Shown here: positions 1 to 13,980 of the stretch, in pieces
How positions within the stretch are numbered: position 1 is the first letter of the stretch
How the letters are laid out: every line of letters begins with the position of its first letter
Source of the DNA: Syngnathus acus
Lineage: Eukaryota; Chordata; Actinopteri; Syngnathiformes; Syngnathidae
Direction: 5' to 3'
Length of the DNA: 64,000 bases
NCBI RefSeq assembly: GCF_901709675.1
Contig: NC_051100.1
Span: 7,070,001 to 7,134,000, forward strand
Program-made: the position numbers and the translations under genes
The notes under the pieces: model-generated
The model's input: the letters and a program-made list of their open reading frames with translations, nothing else
What the model was told of the DNA's origin: nothing
Database searches by the model: none

Positions 1-771
1 ATAATATATTTAATATACAAAACAAACTATGAAAATAGCAAATATACTTTAGATATGTTCTCCAACAGAACTTCATCAACTGTTTTTACACTTCACTTCA
101 AAGCATTTTGGTTGTGCATTTTTATATTAAACTCACTTCCCTGTTAGAAAAAGCTGTATGAATTGATTTCTGATTCGCTATAATAATAATGAGTCATGTA
201 TTGGTAATGAAGAATGTTTCCCAATCAACATTTCAGTATCAGACTAGTTCATTGTACTTTATTGTACAGCTATTACAGAAACATTTTAATTCTGGCACAA
301 CCTGAAGGATGGACCCCAGAAGACGTTAAAAATAAAAGAGTCAATTTGTCCTTCATTAAGAAAATGAGGGGGTTGCGCTGAATCTGAAAATGATCATCAT
401 ATTATCCGTCATATTTCTCCCGCCATCTGTTTGCTTGCTCTTGACTCCTCTAATGACTGAGATTGCAGCCAAATTAGAATTCAGTGCAGCCGCCAATGCA
501 CCTCATTGAAAAGGATGTGAACTCTCCTAAAAACAAGAAAGAATTCAGAAAGACACTGAGAGAATAGTGTGTCGTAAGCAAGCTTAATGCATTTTCTTGC
601 GCTGATATGCAAACAATGAGCGGCTGCCTAAGAAAGAATCCTAAAAATCATTTGCAGCCCATATCCAAATCACCAGGTTATTGAGCAGTACCGCGCTGGG
701 CAACCTAGATGGAGCTCTGACGTTATCAAAGCACTGCATCAAGAAGCCCTGTTGATGCTATAAGCAGATGA

Positions 772-802
<31 letters not shown>

Positions 803-804
803 GC
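772..804. repeat. Poly-C followed by (AC)n
   Basis: A run of 17 C is followed directly by seven to eight AC units. Confidence 0.95.
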
Positions 805-1497
805 GAGTCATGCAGGCTTTGGCGCTTTTGTTTTCATATCGCTTCAATTCATCCAAACAAGCATAAATTGAATCTTCGCTGCTGTTGAAAGCCACAACGT
901 TAAATGCATACCAAGCATTATACTCTAACAATGTACCACTGTGAAAACAACTATTTCATAATAAAAGGTTGGATTAAATAACAGGGAAACTGAACATATC
1001 ACCAGCAGCAAATGGAAGATCCTCCCTTTCCGTTTCATCTCCCCCCTAAGATTTACCCTCTGCATGATAATGCCAGGCGTGTATTGTGATTTCAGTTACG
1101 CTGCATGATGCTATCAGAAAATGGATCGGCCTATGGAACGTTTTCAAGAGAAAGCGATGCCAAGCTTGCAGCTTATAACTAGCAAGATCCTCAGCTTTTT
1201 TTCCCCCCAAAAAAGTGTGCTGAACCACCCATGGGTAAAATTGCCGCCGCTGCAAGGCACAACTGAAAAGGACTACTGTGCACTGACAGAAACAAGTATG
1301 GAAGCAGATTACTAATGAAACCGACTGGGATCACCACGGCTAATTCTGAAAATACGCGTATAATAGTATACTGCATTGGATACTTATATTCAGGATTCTT
1401 TTGTTTCGGGTGTCGGGTAATGGTGTTATGATTTGAAAGTTTATAATTATCCATCCATTTATTGTTTATCGTTTGATTAATATTCTTGTATTCATCC

Positions 1498-1594
1498 TGC
1501 AGTTCAATGGCAACCAATCCAGAGTGTAACCCACCTCTTGCACAAACGTCAGGTGGAATAGTTTCCAGCTCGATGACAGGATAGATGGATAAAC
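1498..1594 (+). mobile_element. Old 3' fragment of a related SINE
   Basis: The order GCAACCAATCCAGAGTGTAACCC, CAGGTGGAATAGTTTCCAGC, and GATGACAGGATAGATGGAT resembles the end of the family A element, heavily diverged and without the tRNA head. A CCATCCATTTATTG motif at about 1451..1464 may belong to the same or an opposed fragment. Confidence 0.5.
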
Positions 1595-1705
1595 ATTGTT
1601 GTCATCTGCTATTTAGTTACTGTGGTGTATTGGTCACTGGCGGAGCTACGCTATTTTTTTCCTTGGGGGGGCTGTGGGGTGGCCAAACAATTATCAATGG
1701 GTCCC

Positions 1706-1724
1706 AAAAAAAAAAAAAAAAAAA
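1706..1724. repeat. Poly-A, 19 bases
   Basis: It follows a G-rich stretch (CTTGGGGGGGCTGTGGGGTGG). It could be the tail of a degraded retroposed copy, but no element was identified. Confidence 0.9.
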
Positions 1725-2031
1725 GCAAAGATTTACAAAGCCCAAAAAAATTTCAGAAAATGCTGATAAACATCCATTATGTGTTCCCTAAATTGGACGA
1801 GGGGAAATGTAGAAACAAATATTCGGGGGGAATCTTATGTATTGATATGAAACCATAATACTACACTTCCTCCTTGGTGGAGGTCTTCGCTTCCTTTCAC
1901 ATTAAACATCATTATGGTAGTTTTTTTAACTGGGTGAAAACATACAGGAAATGTCCGAGCAAGGAGACGTCGAGCTAGCAGCTCTTGGCATCAATGTGGA
2001 AACACACAAGCCCAGTAGATGACCTGGCACT

Positions 2032-2068
2032 AACACACACACACACACACGCACACACACACACACAC
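2032..2068. repeat. (AC)n microsatellite
   Basis: About 18 units with one G interruption. Confidence 0.95.
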
Positions 2069-5000
2069 CGCCAAGCTCGATGCCACCATGCCAGCAGTGC
2101 ATCTGTCAAGTGAGAAACATGACACATTTTTATAGCACCTTTTGCATCCACCGCCAGTTTTTAGACAGCATATCTTGTCCTTTTCTGAGCTATTTTGCTT
2201 GGCATGCCAAGTAGTGACCTTGGTTTAATAGAGTCATAGTTTGCGCACTCATGGAAATTCCCACATGTCCGAACTGAAGATAGACATCAGAAATAAAAAG
2301 AAAAAAGCGCAAAACACAATACGGGCATTTTCACCTTTAAGAGAGAATGGATGACCACATTGTGAAGCAGGATAAATCATTTCCAACAAGCCCCAAATGA
2401 GACTTTCATAATTCATGCTGTCAGTTTTTCCACGGCTCCAATCATGTCTCCTCCTTTTGGAGCGGTAAAACCCAGAGCTTCAGACTGCCACCCTGCATCT
2501 ATCAGCGTAGGGAACATTGTGTCATATGCAAGTTAGTCATGAGCAAGATGCCTGCAACATGCCCTGTCTTGGCTCATTGACTAAGCTCATGTTAAAGCAA
2601 ATACCCTCTCAAAAATAATTACAAGGACACAGTGGTGATGCTGAAAATGTCCTTAGACAAGAGCACAACAGCGGCGGGATGGGATTTTTATTTAATAGAT
2701 TCTGATACCGAGTTGGGGAGCATCACATCACATTTATAACACTTGTTTCATGGATATGCATGGCTGCACTGGACTCTATTTGCTTTGTCCATGCATTATT
2801 GAGTCATTTTTTTTGCTTGACTCCTTTTAAAAGACAACATTTATATCATTTCCTGATATTTATATGTCATGCTAGAAACAGTTTAGGACTTTTCTAATCA
2901 TATTTTTGATAATAATATAGTATTTCCCACACCCGCGTCATCATTTTACTCTGATTTTCAGTTTAGTCCTGTCTTTTTATCATAAGGATACTTTATGCTA
3001 GTCTTTTTTTTCTTCAAGAATACACAAAATGCATTTAAATGTTGCCTGAACCTTGATATTCAAGACAAGACAAGGTGATATTCCGATTATAAATATACAG
3101 TGTAATGATCATGTCACACTCAAAAGTGAAGATTTATAGAAGCCTGCACCGTGACAGCTGCTCAAGACAACATGTTGTCAGTTTGAAGTTGGATGTTAAT
3201 TGACTATAAAGCCATATATTGAAACTCCTGGCTTTGGATAGTGTTCACTAGGGGACATTAATATCGACCTTTCAGAATGGATTGCGAATAAAAAACTCTA
3301 TTTTACTGTTTATTGAGTATCTTTACACAATTGCAGTGTCAACTGAATGCAAAATATAAACGAAGTTCCTTCCTAATTCATTCCTGTGAGTGACACCAAG
3401 AATAATGTTTCTTGTTATCTTCTCCGGACATTAAGAACGGGTTCTCAAAACATTCATTTATGCAGATTGAAATGATCTCTGATGAGTAAGTAATAACTGA
3501 CTCAGTGGGATTATTTGCTTAGATGTGCTTACAAAGCAGTGTTACGTTATCAAATAGGCATGTGCATGTAAGAAAGGAATTACATGATTAGATCAAGTTG
3601 CAGCATTCATTGACGTCATCTCTTGTCATCTCTTATGATTCATAATGCGATTGATCAGCCAAGTTGCTTTGTTGTATTTTGAGTAGCGCGCTGACTGAAT
3701 TCGATGTAATCCCATCACAAGCACATCGTGACCTTGTGGCAAAAGAATGCATTCAAGTGATACCGCCTTAAAACATGTGGAAAAATGTATGAGAAGGAGT
3801 TGGAAATGAGTAATCCGTGAAAGCTTCTTGTTTTAGCGAGCAGGCGAGGCAGCCATGGGTGGCATTAGTATTGGGAATTAATTGTTTTTTAATGTGCACG
3901 TCTCCACGATGCAACGCCACAAAGCTATGCACCATTACTGCGGTCAATTAGCCATTCGACATTCTACTGTTGGCCCAGTGTATGGAATTGATTACCGCGT
4001 CAAAAGGATTCCCTGCAGTTACCATGTCTTGAATATAAAGCGTTATGAGGGAGAAAAAACAAACATGTTTAACATGTTTCAGGTCATTCAGATTACAGTT
4101 CACAATATAAAACCTAATTATCCCATATAGATGCACTTATACGTAACAGGATTCGCTTGTTACATATTTTTCCCAGTCAGCAGTCTTATAATTGGACAAT
4201 AGTTTCTCATTAAAAAAAAAAAAAAACGGGGAAAATGCATTATTAACGAAATCAGTGTTTCTAAACACATGGTGCGCAGAAAACTATTGCCCCCCCACCA
4301 ATCCCTAAGTGATCTGTGAAAAGGAGAAAGTTTTAGAAAGAAAATGTGAATTACAAACATAACTAAACCATATTGGATTAAACATATTTCATTCTGTGTT
4401 TGTTTTGGGGAATCTGTCTGAAAAGCTCTGAAAAGTTAACCTTGATACATTTTCTTTTGTGAAACACCCGCTTTGTCCATTTGGTGGACTGAAAAAAGCA
4501 GCAAAGAAGTACACAGACTAACCAAGGACAAATAGGGAGTTCTAAAAGCGCATGACATGGGTAGTCCCACTTCTTCTAGCAGAAAAGCATCTTTGAGTTA
4601 TTCTGGGTTTGTGCTTATTGTTGTTGATGTACGTACATATCTGCTCTGTAACATGGTCCAATGTTCAATTCACTAAAATAAGCAGACATAAGATTGCCGT
4701 TACAGAAAGGCGTACTTTTAGGGCAATATTGACAGTATATGTATTCTTGAGTCATGAAAGCACTTCGAAATATTGATAGCAGTAAAATAAATGTGGCTGA
4801 AGACATTCAATCCCGACTAAATATGTTATTCATCTGCTTCTCTTGGGTTATTGTCCTCAACATATCCCCCGTATCGTATATATCTTCAATGCGAGTCAGG
4901 CCATCCTCCCGTGAGTCATCCTAATGAGAAACCCTATCCACATATAATTTTCCCTCTCATCAACAAAATGTGTGTGGTCGAAAAAGTCTTTTCATGCATC

Positions 5001-6909
5001 CCCTTCCGACAATCTAATTAGAATTTATTGAGACTAAAGTTAAACCACCAAAAGCTCAATTTTTGCTCTGAGCTTGCTCGTTAAAAGAGACCGGTGCATT
5101 AAATGGATAAAGAAATCATAATAATTCAGACTGTTCCTTTCACCTCATTATGGTATTCAGAGGCACTGATTAATGCACATTTTCTGGATTTCCTCCTCAT
5201 TTTAAAATGGACCAGTGGTCACATAAATCAGCTGCATTCGCCCAGTAATTGAATCTCCATGGACATAAAAGGTCATTAGAGATGTTTTTTTGTGTGCCCA
5301 AGAAAGGTTGAAGAACCCTGATATCCTCAATGACAATTCTTTGACACAAACAAATTAATTAATGAAATAATAACTCATCAGGTGTTCGCAATATAATGCA
5401 AGGTCTCTTGGGTTGTTTACGTTTGGCTTATTTTGCAGCAAATTTGGCTGCCCCGCTGATTGCTGAGTCAAGTGTTTTTATTTACATCAGGCTCTGTGGT
5501 ATAAATATCATCTGAAACACATTAGCAAGATTGCAATAGGGGGTGGGCAAACGTCATTAAATATACTTTCAGCAAACACCATTTGAGGCTGTGCCAGATT
5601 ACGAGCTGACATGAATGACGGATTGATCCGAATAAAGTTGACAGTCTGTAAGATCAGTGTGCTCGGGCTTCTCATTTATTGGCTGTCTGAGAGACAAAGA
5701 CTATTTTCGTGTAGCAGACACAGAAGAAGCCAATACCTAATGAGGGTCTAAGACAGAACTCTGATCCTTATAACATGGTGGAAGGGCAAATCATCTCCAA
5801 TGAAAAGGAGGAAAAGGTGTTTGCAAGCTGCAACCTTTTCTTAGTAATGGTGAACCACAACTTTTCCTGTTCATTTGCACTCAACCCATCCAAATCTTGC
5901 AAATAAGAGACAACAATAATTACTTTTTGTCTTTCCATCACCAGATATATCAACGCGGAACCTTGAACTGCACAGAAGTGATACAATTTGGTGTTCAACC
6001 AACACACTGTTGAAAAATGTGTCTAAAGGATGAATTAGCAAAGCAATAAAATCATTTTAACCATAAAACAAAAAAACGGATTTGACTGCAATCAGAGAAA
6101 CATAAGGAAGTGTCTTGAAATACTAATTCAGCACAAAGTTGCACGATAGATTTATGTGCCTTTGGCTGTGCAAGTCTCTAAAACTTTAAAAGTTAGACAT
6201 ATCCACATTCTTAATAGGCTTATAGGCTTATATAACATTATGGATTGGTTACAAGTTACACTGCAAAATATTTTATTGCTTGTTTCATTTCTGCCAATAA
6301 AAGAAGAAACTTGATACCTTCACACTAAGTTTGTTATTCTTTTTGTCAATGTGGAATTCACAGTGTGCTATCATTACCATAAGATCCTAGTATTTCTTTT
6401 ACATAAACCAAAGAGCTGAATCATGACAGAATCCATTAAGAGACTCCTCATCAATCCAGGGAAACATTAAGCAGAGAGCTGAAAGAAAGTGGAAAAAAAA
6501 TCTATTTTAATTTAAAAGCAGATATTACAAAAAAAAGTTGTTGGAAAGAAGAGGAGACAAGAGGGAATCTTGATTGGGTATTAAATATATATAAAAATGT
6601 GTCAACTATGCAACTGACAGACACTGTCTGCAGGTTTTTCATACCTGGATATACGTATATATGCGAGTACTTTGGTATATATTTTACTAACTTACCGTAA
6701 ATATTGCTGAATTTAAATAGTCACATACTGTACGGTTAATTCATTCATTTGGTTTCATTCTTAAATACAGAATGAAATATATATTCTTTTATGTACTTGG
6801 GTGCTCGTATAGTCCAATTTGCTGCTGTAAAACATGACTCATAAAGGCTAATTCTATTTAGTACTTCAGTGGATGAATATGTAATATAATATTGATGATA
6901 AAAGAAAAA

Positions 6910-6949
6910 ATATATATATATATAGATATATCTATATATAGATATATAT
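6910..6949. repeat. AT-rich palindromic tract
   Basis: Alternating TA with GATATATC and CTATATATAG inserts, giving a near-perfect palindrome. Confidence 0.85.
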
Positions 6950-7830
6950 GAAATTCAGTCCGGCATGATAATAAAGAAGTGTACATCTTTTCCTATAATA
7001 TTACTTTTGAATGGTCAGTATACTTTGCATGTTTTCTTGTCTTGACACGTTGAACATGACTGTATTCATCATCGTAAATGCAACATGCTGCTACCAAGGC
7101 CACAGCACCAGACAGATACAAGCTGATTCTGATCTGATCTTGCAATAAGTCACCACAAATGAGCCCTTTCTTTTTCTTCTCTTTTTAAAACCGTCTCTGC
7201 CATCTGTGACTTGGCAGCATGTAATTAGTGGCCTCCCATGTGGTCAAAGTATGACCACTTTTTTTTTTCTTCACTTCAAACTCTTCATCACAAGTCATAG
7301 CTTTCTTTTCTCTGACTTCCCTTGAGCTTATGATAGATGCAGACGAAGTAATGCCCATGGGGAATATCACAAAAACTCAAATCAGCGGGAGATTTTCCTT
7401 CATTATCCTTTGCCTGCCGTGTCAGTCAATGCACTTTGGATGTAGCTTCGCTTCTAACTTTTCCTTTTTCCCTACGTTTCTCTCTTCTTTCTTTGTAGAG
7501 ATGTGAGCAAATGACACCAGTACCACCATCCCATTATGGGAGAGTTAGAGTTCACCTCCTTGATTATAATGCTATTCATTTGCCTTTCAAACTGTCACAG
7601 CACTGTCAAGAAACTTTTCATGGCAGCCGGCTTTGAAACAACGGAGCAACGGAAGAAGAAAGAGCAACCGTAATGCGCAGTTTGATGTCAAGCAGCAGGG
7701 TGAAGCTTTGTCTGTGTGCGTGTGTGTGTCAGTCTGGAAACTCCTTATATGTTACAAATAGAAAGCAAACTTATTGTTTCTTTCGGTAACTACATGTGGT
7801 CAGCAGGATTGAAATTTTTAGAGAACTGAT

Positions 7831-7972
7831 TTGAATGAAAGTGCAAATAAGCCTTACGGTATTCTATTTCTCTGCTGTTTGGGAATAGCCAGGAACAGAC
7901 AACGTTTTGAATAAAAGTGCGAAAAAGCTTCACGTTATCCTATATCCTTTGGGAAAACCCGGAAACAGACCC
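7831..7972. repeat. Diverged tandem duplication, unit about 70 bp
   Basis: Unit 1 (7831..7906) and unit 2 (7907..7972) share TTGAATRAAAGTGCRAAWAAG, then TTACGGTATTC against TCACGTTATCC, then TTTGGGAAWA, and GGAAACAGAC-type blocks in the same order. Divergence is clear, so the duplication is old. Confidence 0.65.
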
Positions 7973-8508
7973 TTTCTCATCACAAGTTTACATCATTCAT
8001 TTTAATATGAGCCAATTTTTCTAGCTTAAAAGTAGCTTCTTAACATCGTGTATTGATCATTTAAAAATGTTGTTAAGTGCTTATCTTATATGATTGAACA
8101 TTGTGTAGAAAAAAACTTAACCTGAAAGACCATTTGTATTTTATTTAGTCTTTTTTGGGGTATCATTTTTCCTAAATTTATTATTGATGTTAGAATTAAT
8201 GACATCAATATCCTTACCCAGTGATGTACTAAAATAATATCAGAATAATGCAGAATAGTATGTATTTACATTTGCAACCTATAAAGTCCATTTCGGGAAA
8301 CCTACAGCTCACCCAATGTGTTAACAAGCGATCTTAAATAGCCTCATAAAGCCGGAAGCTTTGGTTTCCAATCCTTAGGATTTCTTTCCAATTAATGGAT
8401 TAACGCGGAACATCCATACCTTCTTATGAGCAATCAATACCAACATAAGAGAATTCAAACATCAACAGACTTGTATCTATATTTTTACATGCGATATGTT
8501 TAAATACT

Positions 8509-8844
8509 GGCGGCTCGATGGCGCACTGCTCAGCACGTCTGCCTCACAGTTAGGAGGGCGTGGGTTTGATTCCACCTCCGGCCCTCCTTGTGTGGAGTTT
8601 GCATGTTCTCCACGTCCCTGCGTGGGTTTTCTCCAGCCACTCCGGTTTCCTCCCACATCCCAAAAACATGCATGGTAGACTGATTAAGCACTCCAAATTG
8701 CCCCTAGGTGTGACTGCGAGTGTGGATGGTTGTCTGTCTCTATGTGCCCTGCGATTGGCTGGCACCGATGTCTCATAGGCTCCAGCACGTCCACGACCCC
8801 CATGGGGGTCAAACGGTAAAGAAAATGTATGGATGAATGGATGT
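8509..8844 (+). mobile_element. tRNA-headed SINE with TGGA-type tail, near full length (family A)
   Basis: The element starts GGCGGCTCGATGGCGCACTG and has an internal pol III B-box-like GGTTTGATTCC at 8563..8573. It continues with the family body: TGTGGAGTTTGCATGTTCTCC, then CCCACATCCCAAAAACATGC, then GTGCCCTGCGATTGGCTGGC and ATAGGCTCCAGCACG. It ends in a short GGATGAATGGATG tail. I recognise this as a very common teleost dispersed repeat. The element's few stop codons explain the long open frames on both strands across 8496..9158, which are not genes. The run GATGTTTA after the tail resembles the 5' flank GATATGTTTA, but a target duplication is not clear. Confidence 0.85.
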
Positions 8845-11800
8845 TTATCCATCAGTAATGTGGTGCCTTCTAATCTATTCAAGAGCAACTCTGGTAAGGC
8901 AAGGGGAGGGCAAAGTGTGGCCTCAGTCAGAACAAGACTTCTTTTGTTTGCTACTTCACTGAGCATCACTGATGTTCTGCGGCGTCTGCTTGATGTAGCC
9001 ACTGTCCAGGAAAATATCTGCTCATCATTGCCAAGTGAAGCAGGAATAGGCCTACTGTCGCCACTTTCCTTTCCACTTCGGCTACAGTTGAATGGTGGAG
9101 GCACATGGAAGATTAAAACACTGCCTAACGTGGGAATCGAGCCTTTTAGTCCTTTCAATCCATTTAGACTGGGAGGAGTAAATATCGAGTATCCTCCATA
9201 TCACTTGAAAATTAAATCTAAGGATGAAGAAAAGAGAATCGTATGCTTAGTTCCTGTTACCAAGCAACCACAAAGTCAAAAATGTGCTCACTTTCCTGTC
9301 CAGATTCAAGGCAGGGTGGAAGTAGTGTGTGTCTGTGTGGGGGGCTCATTTTGGAAAAAGCCAGTTAAAGGGCCCAATATTGAGAGTGGGGACAGCGAAT
9401 TAAGTATGAGTGGTGCTTGAAATTCCTTTAATGAGAGTCGGGCTCATTTTGAAGCATTAAATGCAATACACAAGTTGATGTGACTTGAATCAAGATGCAG
9501 CTGGCTGGTTGGGTTTGCTAAAGCAATTTGTGGGGAAAGGTGAAGCCAGGGGGAAAACGGAGGGAGTCATTTTCAATTAATTTTGCTGTGTAATCCCACT
9601 GATTTTTTTTTTCATGCAGAGGAATTATTTAAAATAAAATAAAAAACTGAAAAACCTTTTTCCACTTTGTTTTTACAAATATAGGCCACCCCGTTGATTT
9701 TAGATTCCTAGCTGTCTCTGGATAAATGTAAGGACATACGTTAAATCATTCATTTGTTATCTTGTGAACATTTAAAGACGACCTGGGTATTTTCAATGCT
9801 GATGCCATAACCATTTGAATGTTCAAATTATTCATGTGAGCTCATGTCGCTAGCCAAGGCTCTACCGCAGATTACAAGTGACTCATTCTTAACAATGCAC
9901 ACAAAGTTTTTAATTATAGAGTTACATGTGTTTGCAGTTATCCACACTCACAGATAATAACCATCCTATATTCATGTGCTGCTGCAGCAGGCCGGACTCA
10001 CATGACATTACCGCCCACCTCAATGTGGCAGGGCCCGCTGCCTGACAGATGTCAACTGCATTAGAATAATGCAGGAATTCTTTGCGTTGGATAATCTGAC
10101 TGGAGCGTGGTTCAAGAAACATACATTAGCATTTGAGTGAATGTGAAGCTTTAAAACAACAGAATTTAAGGTGGGATTTAAATGTGTCCCCTTTCTCCTT
10201 CTTTATTTTCTTATTTTTACGTTTAACTATGTCTGTCCTTACCATGTGAATCCATTTAATAACTCAAAGTCAATACAATTAAAGTGTATTGCAGAAAATA
10301 AACATCAAAATATCAGTTTAGATCATGTTTATGGGCCTATTGTTTTGGAAGCATTAAATTCTTAAAATGATTGACATAACATATAGTTTTGCCACTGTGT
10401 AGACTTTAAGAGAGAAGAGCTGTAAAGGGTTACACAGCACACATCTGCGACGCCTCCGGTGCCATTAATCTAAATTAATGCTGTAAAAAATATGTCATAA
10501 TATTGGACTTGAAATATGATAAATGTTCATTTCAGCCCATCCATAATTAAGTCTCCTTAGCCGAAGAGCTTCCTCAACCCATGAACGCATCAAAGGTGAC
10601 CTTATGCTTTTTCTCAAAACAATCCACTAATGATGGGGATTGGCTCTTAAAAAGACTCGACTTATTAAATGTAGTGGAGTGCAGCATTTGAATTTATCGA
10701 ATCTGTGAGCCGTATAAATGTGAGTCAATGAGTGGAAAACGTGCAATTATCAAAACCTCTTCAAGGGCTGCCACTATATCAGAACAGAATTCCAATTGTG
10801 ATACATTAAAGGAAAATGCTCATATATTATGCTCCCCCCCATTGAGATTGAAAACGAGGTGTTTTTGCATTACAAAACACGGAACAAGTTCGCATACTAA
10901 ATCAAACATCATGTATCACCGTGACCCAAATCCTTTTGTTATTAACAACTTCATGTTGTGTGTTCCAGATTTACATCCAATAAAGTGTCGGGAGAGGGTG
11001 CAGGAATATTTAGTGACAATCACCCACTTTAAATACCCTGCACATCCTTTCAACTCGAGCTGGCTAAACCAGTTGTATATTTTTTATGAGTTAAAATCTT
11101 CTGCTGTTGTTTGTATTAATATTCCTGCTCTTGCGAGCATCTGACAGAACCACTGATCCGCAAGAAGCAGATTGGAGGGAGAAAAATGGAAATGCAAACA
11201 GTCTGGATTCTCCGCTCACGCAAGCAGCTATGAACATTTAGTAAGAGCCGCACAATCCTTCACTCACTGGTTCATTATCTGCGTTGTATCAGTTGTCCTT
11301 CTTGAGTTCTATAAGTGCCATATTGTATTGGACAAACCCAGGTAGGCCAGGAGGTGCATTCGCTCCATGCACTGGCCTTCCTGGTAATGAGGTGGAAGAG
11401 AGCGTCAGCCTATTGCCAGCTGGGAGGCACAGTCCACTGGTGAGTCAGTCAAAGTGTAATAGGCAAAGCCAAGACATAGAGGCAGTCAGACTGATGTCAC
11501 ATGCGCTGCAGGACACGCTAATAATAGGATGTGTTTATGGAAATATCAAAATATAACATGCCACAGGGTGTCTTGGCAAGCTTTGGTGGGGGGGTGGAGG
11601 TTGGGAGGGGGATGACAACATGTACACTGTGATTTCCCATCTGGCTCGCTAACCTTTTTCATGCCTTCCTTGCTCCTCTGTGTCACTTCAGAGAACCATC
11701 TAGACGAGACAGTGTTATGTGCACACGTGGGCCTGGAAGTTCATTGATATTTGCTTTGCAGTACGCATCCCGTTAATTATATAATGGGGGGGTGACGTCA

Positions 11801-13819
11801 TCTCACAGGCATGATTGGAGCCGTTCTCACTTTCTACACAAGTCACAAAAGAGAAACAGCCGCAGGAAATCAGTGCATGGGCCAAGCTACACAGCTTTGC
11901 CTTCCAAAAGAAATACAAATATTGGGTGTGATGTAATTCCAGAACACACCCCACAAACATGTTGACCATGTCACACTCAAGGGAGGTTGTAGGAAAAGCT
12001 GCCTTAAACAATAGTATTGAGTCATAATTTATGCAAATGAATCGTACATGGTACAACGTGTTGTCACGTGCGCGCTGATTTGTGACGTGATTGTAATTCA
12101 CTGTTTGAGAGAGACAAATTTCTACTGCCTTGCAATAGAATGTTTTTGGAGACTTTGTTTTCATTCTTTTGTCATCTTTTCCTGTGTCCAATTTCCGTCT
12201 TGACTGTTCAATCCAGTTCTCGTCTTGAATCGATTGCAGGTTGTTACTGTCAAATCTTTTTTTTGTTTTTTAAGGAACACAAATATATTTTGTACAAGTG
12301 TATTGTTTGCATTCTTAATTGTTATGCAAAGGCTCATGATACATGCCGAGACTTAAAAATAGCTACGTTGGAGTGACATGCATGATGCGACCCACCTGGG
12401 GGCCCTGCAAAATGATGTACCTTGTTATTGACTCAGACATGTGCATCATTCATGAGCCTGCAAACCACAATGAGCGACTTTGCTCCTAACTGTTCCAAAT
12501 AAACTTTTATTTTATTAGCATTTTTCAATGTCAGGTTGAAAGCCACAGATTTCTACAGTAAATCTCATCTCGGGCAAAGAAGTGCCATTTTAAATGCATC
12601 GCAGCATGAACGCCGACTAAAGGGATTTAGACTCGGGGAAACCATTTCGGGGTGGAGTGCCTGTGCATGAAGCCTTTTCTATTTTTCATTCTTTTGTTTT
12701 TTTACAGACCTGACTTGTTCAACACAAGGGCAAATCTGGAATAAGAACGCAGCCTCCACTCAGATCTTAAGAAGATTAATTTATGGGATGAATATTCGAA
12801 TATGCTTCTGACAAAAACATGTTCACTCAGTGGAAACATTAATTCATTATCGTGTCATTTCAAAATTCAACCCAATTTTGATCTCTTTTCGTGTCTGAGA
12901 ATTAAATATGTGCATAATCGAAGTCTCATATAATATTTAAAACACCACATATGACTTTGCCAAATGTTTTTGGACACTTGAAGGTCAACATACTTCTTGG
13001 TTGAAGGGGTCGATTTATAACCTTTCCCTAGCAAACAAGCCTGTGTTTAGGTTAAAAACCTACATGATTCAATAAACAATGCCAGCGACTATATGAGTGC
13101 TAACAAGTGTTGAGGGTGGAGGCAGGAACAATTTTTACAAAACTTTGGAATGAGCCAAATGCACCGTGTTGATAAAAAATGCAGATGTAACAAACCCATG
13201 CACTTCACATGCATTTATTTTCACAGCACATATATACACTATGTTGGTGACAGATTTGTGTGGGTGTTTACTCTGCCAGAGCCAACACATTATCTGATGG
13301 GTGGCACTTATTTTCCCTCACTAACCCCACATATTGAATAATTAAAAAAGAACAGCTTGCTCCCATTTTAGTCCAAAACAAGCAATAATTCGAGAGCCCG
13401 TCGGACAGGCTTTGCCCTACCCCAAAACGTGAAGGGCCTTCACAGCAAAGCTTTGCACAGTTTAGTTGCACGCTAGGTCGAACAAAGCTGTTTTGGTCTG
13501 AGAGGCAGGAATCACATTGCTTGTTTTAGATTTTATTTGTTTTTAGATTTGTTGAGCCCACTACTGATGGCTTGAGTCCATTTGGGAATTCAGTCAGGCT
13601 TGGAGTTCTACACCTGACAATCTGCAAGATGAGACAACAACCAGTGCTGCCTCTAAGATCAATTTTGTGTTTTTACACTTAATGTCCAAAAATTCTGCCA
13701 GGCCGATAAATCAAACCTTTTTCAGGGGATGGAATATAAAGGAAATGATGAGGGACATTTGTAGGGCAGGCACATATAAAGCACCAGCCAAACATTCAAA
13801 TATGTTCTCTGCTTGAGGA

Positions 13820-13863
13820 CAGACACACACACAGACACACACACATACACGCGCGCACACACA
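13820..13863. repeat. (AC)n microsatellite with AG, AT and GC interruptions
   Basis: An interrupted dinucleotide array ending in CGCGCGCACACACA. It explains the cysteine/valine-rich open frames on the minus strand here. Confidence 0.95.
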
Positions 13864-13944
13864 AAATAAAACAGTGCTCTGTGATTTCCACTGTGAACCA
13901 GTGTGTCCTGGGGCCAAAATGTGCATACTGGCATTTGTTCATTG

Positions 13945-13980
13945 TTTTTGTTTGTTTGTTTGTTTGTTTATGTTTTGTTC
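13945..13980. repeat. (TTTG)n microsatellite
   Basis: Six to eight units of GTTT, imperfect at the ends. Confidence 0.9.

Noticed and set aside
1622-1724. CACTGGCGGAGCTACGC followed by a G-rich stretch and poly-A, possibly the end of a DNA transposon or retroposed copy
   Set aside because: Neither a partner terminal inverted repeat nor a target duplication was found.
8550-9420. Long open frames of 195 and 202 codons on both strands
   Set aside because: They largely run over or out of the SINE at 8509..8844, which has few stops. The portion beyond the SINE has no recognisable domain.
11715-12191. A 158-codon minus-strand open frame
   Set aside because: No signal peptide, helix or domain pattern; its length is compatible with chance and it lies in the adgrb3 intron with no splice context.
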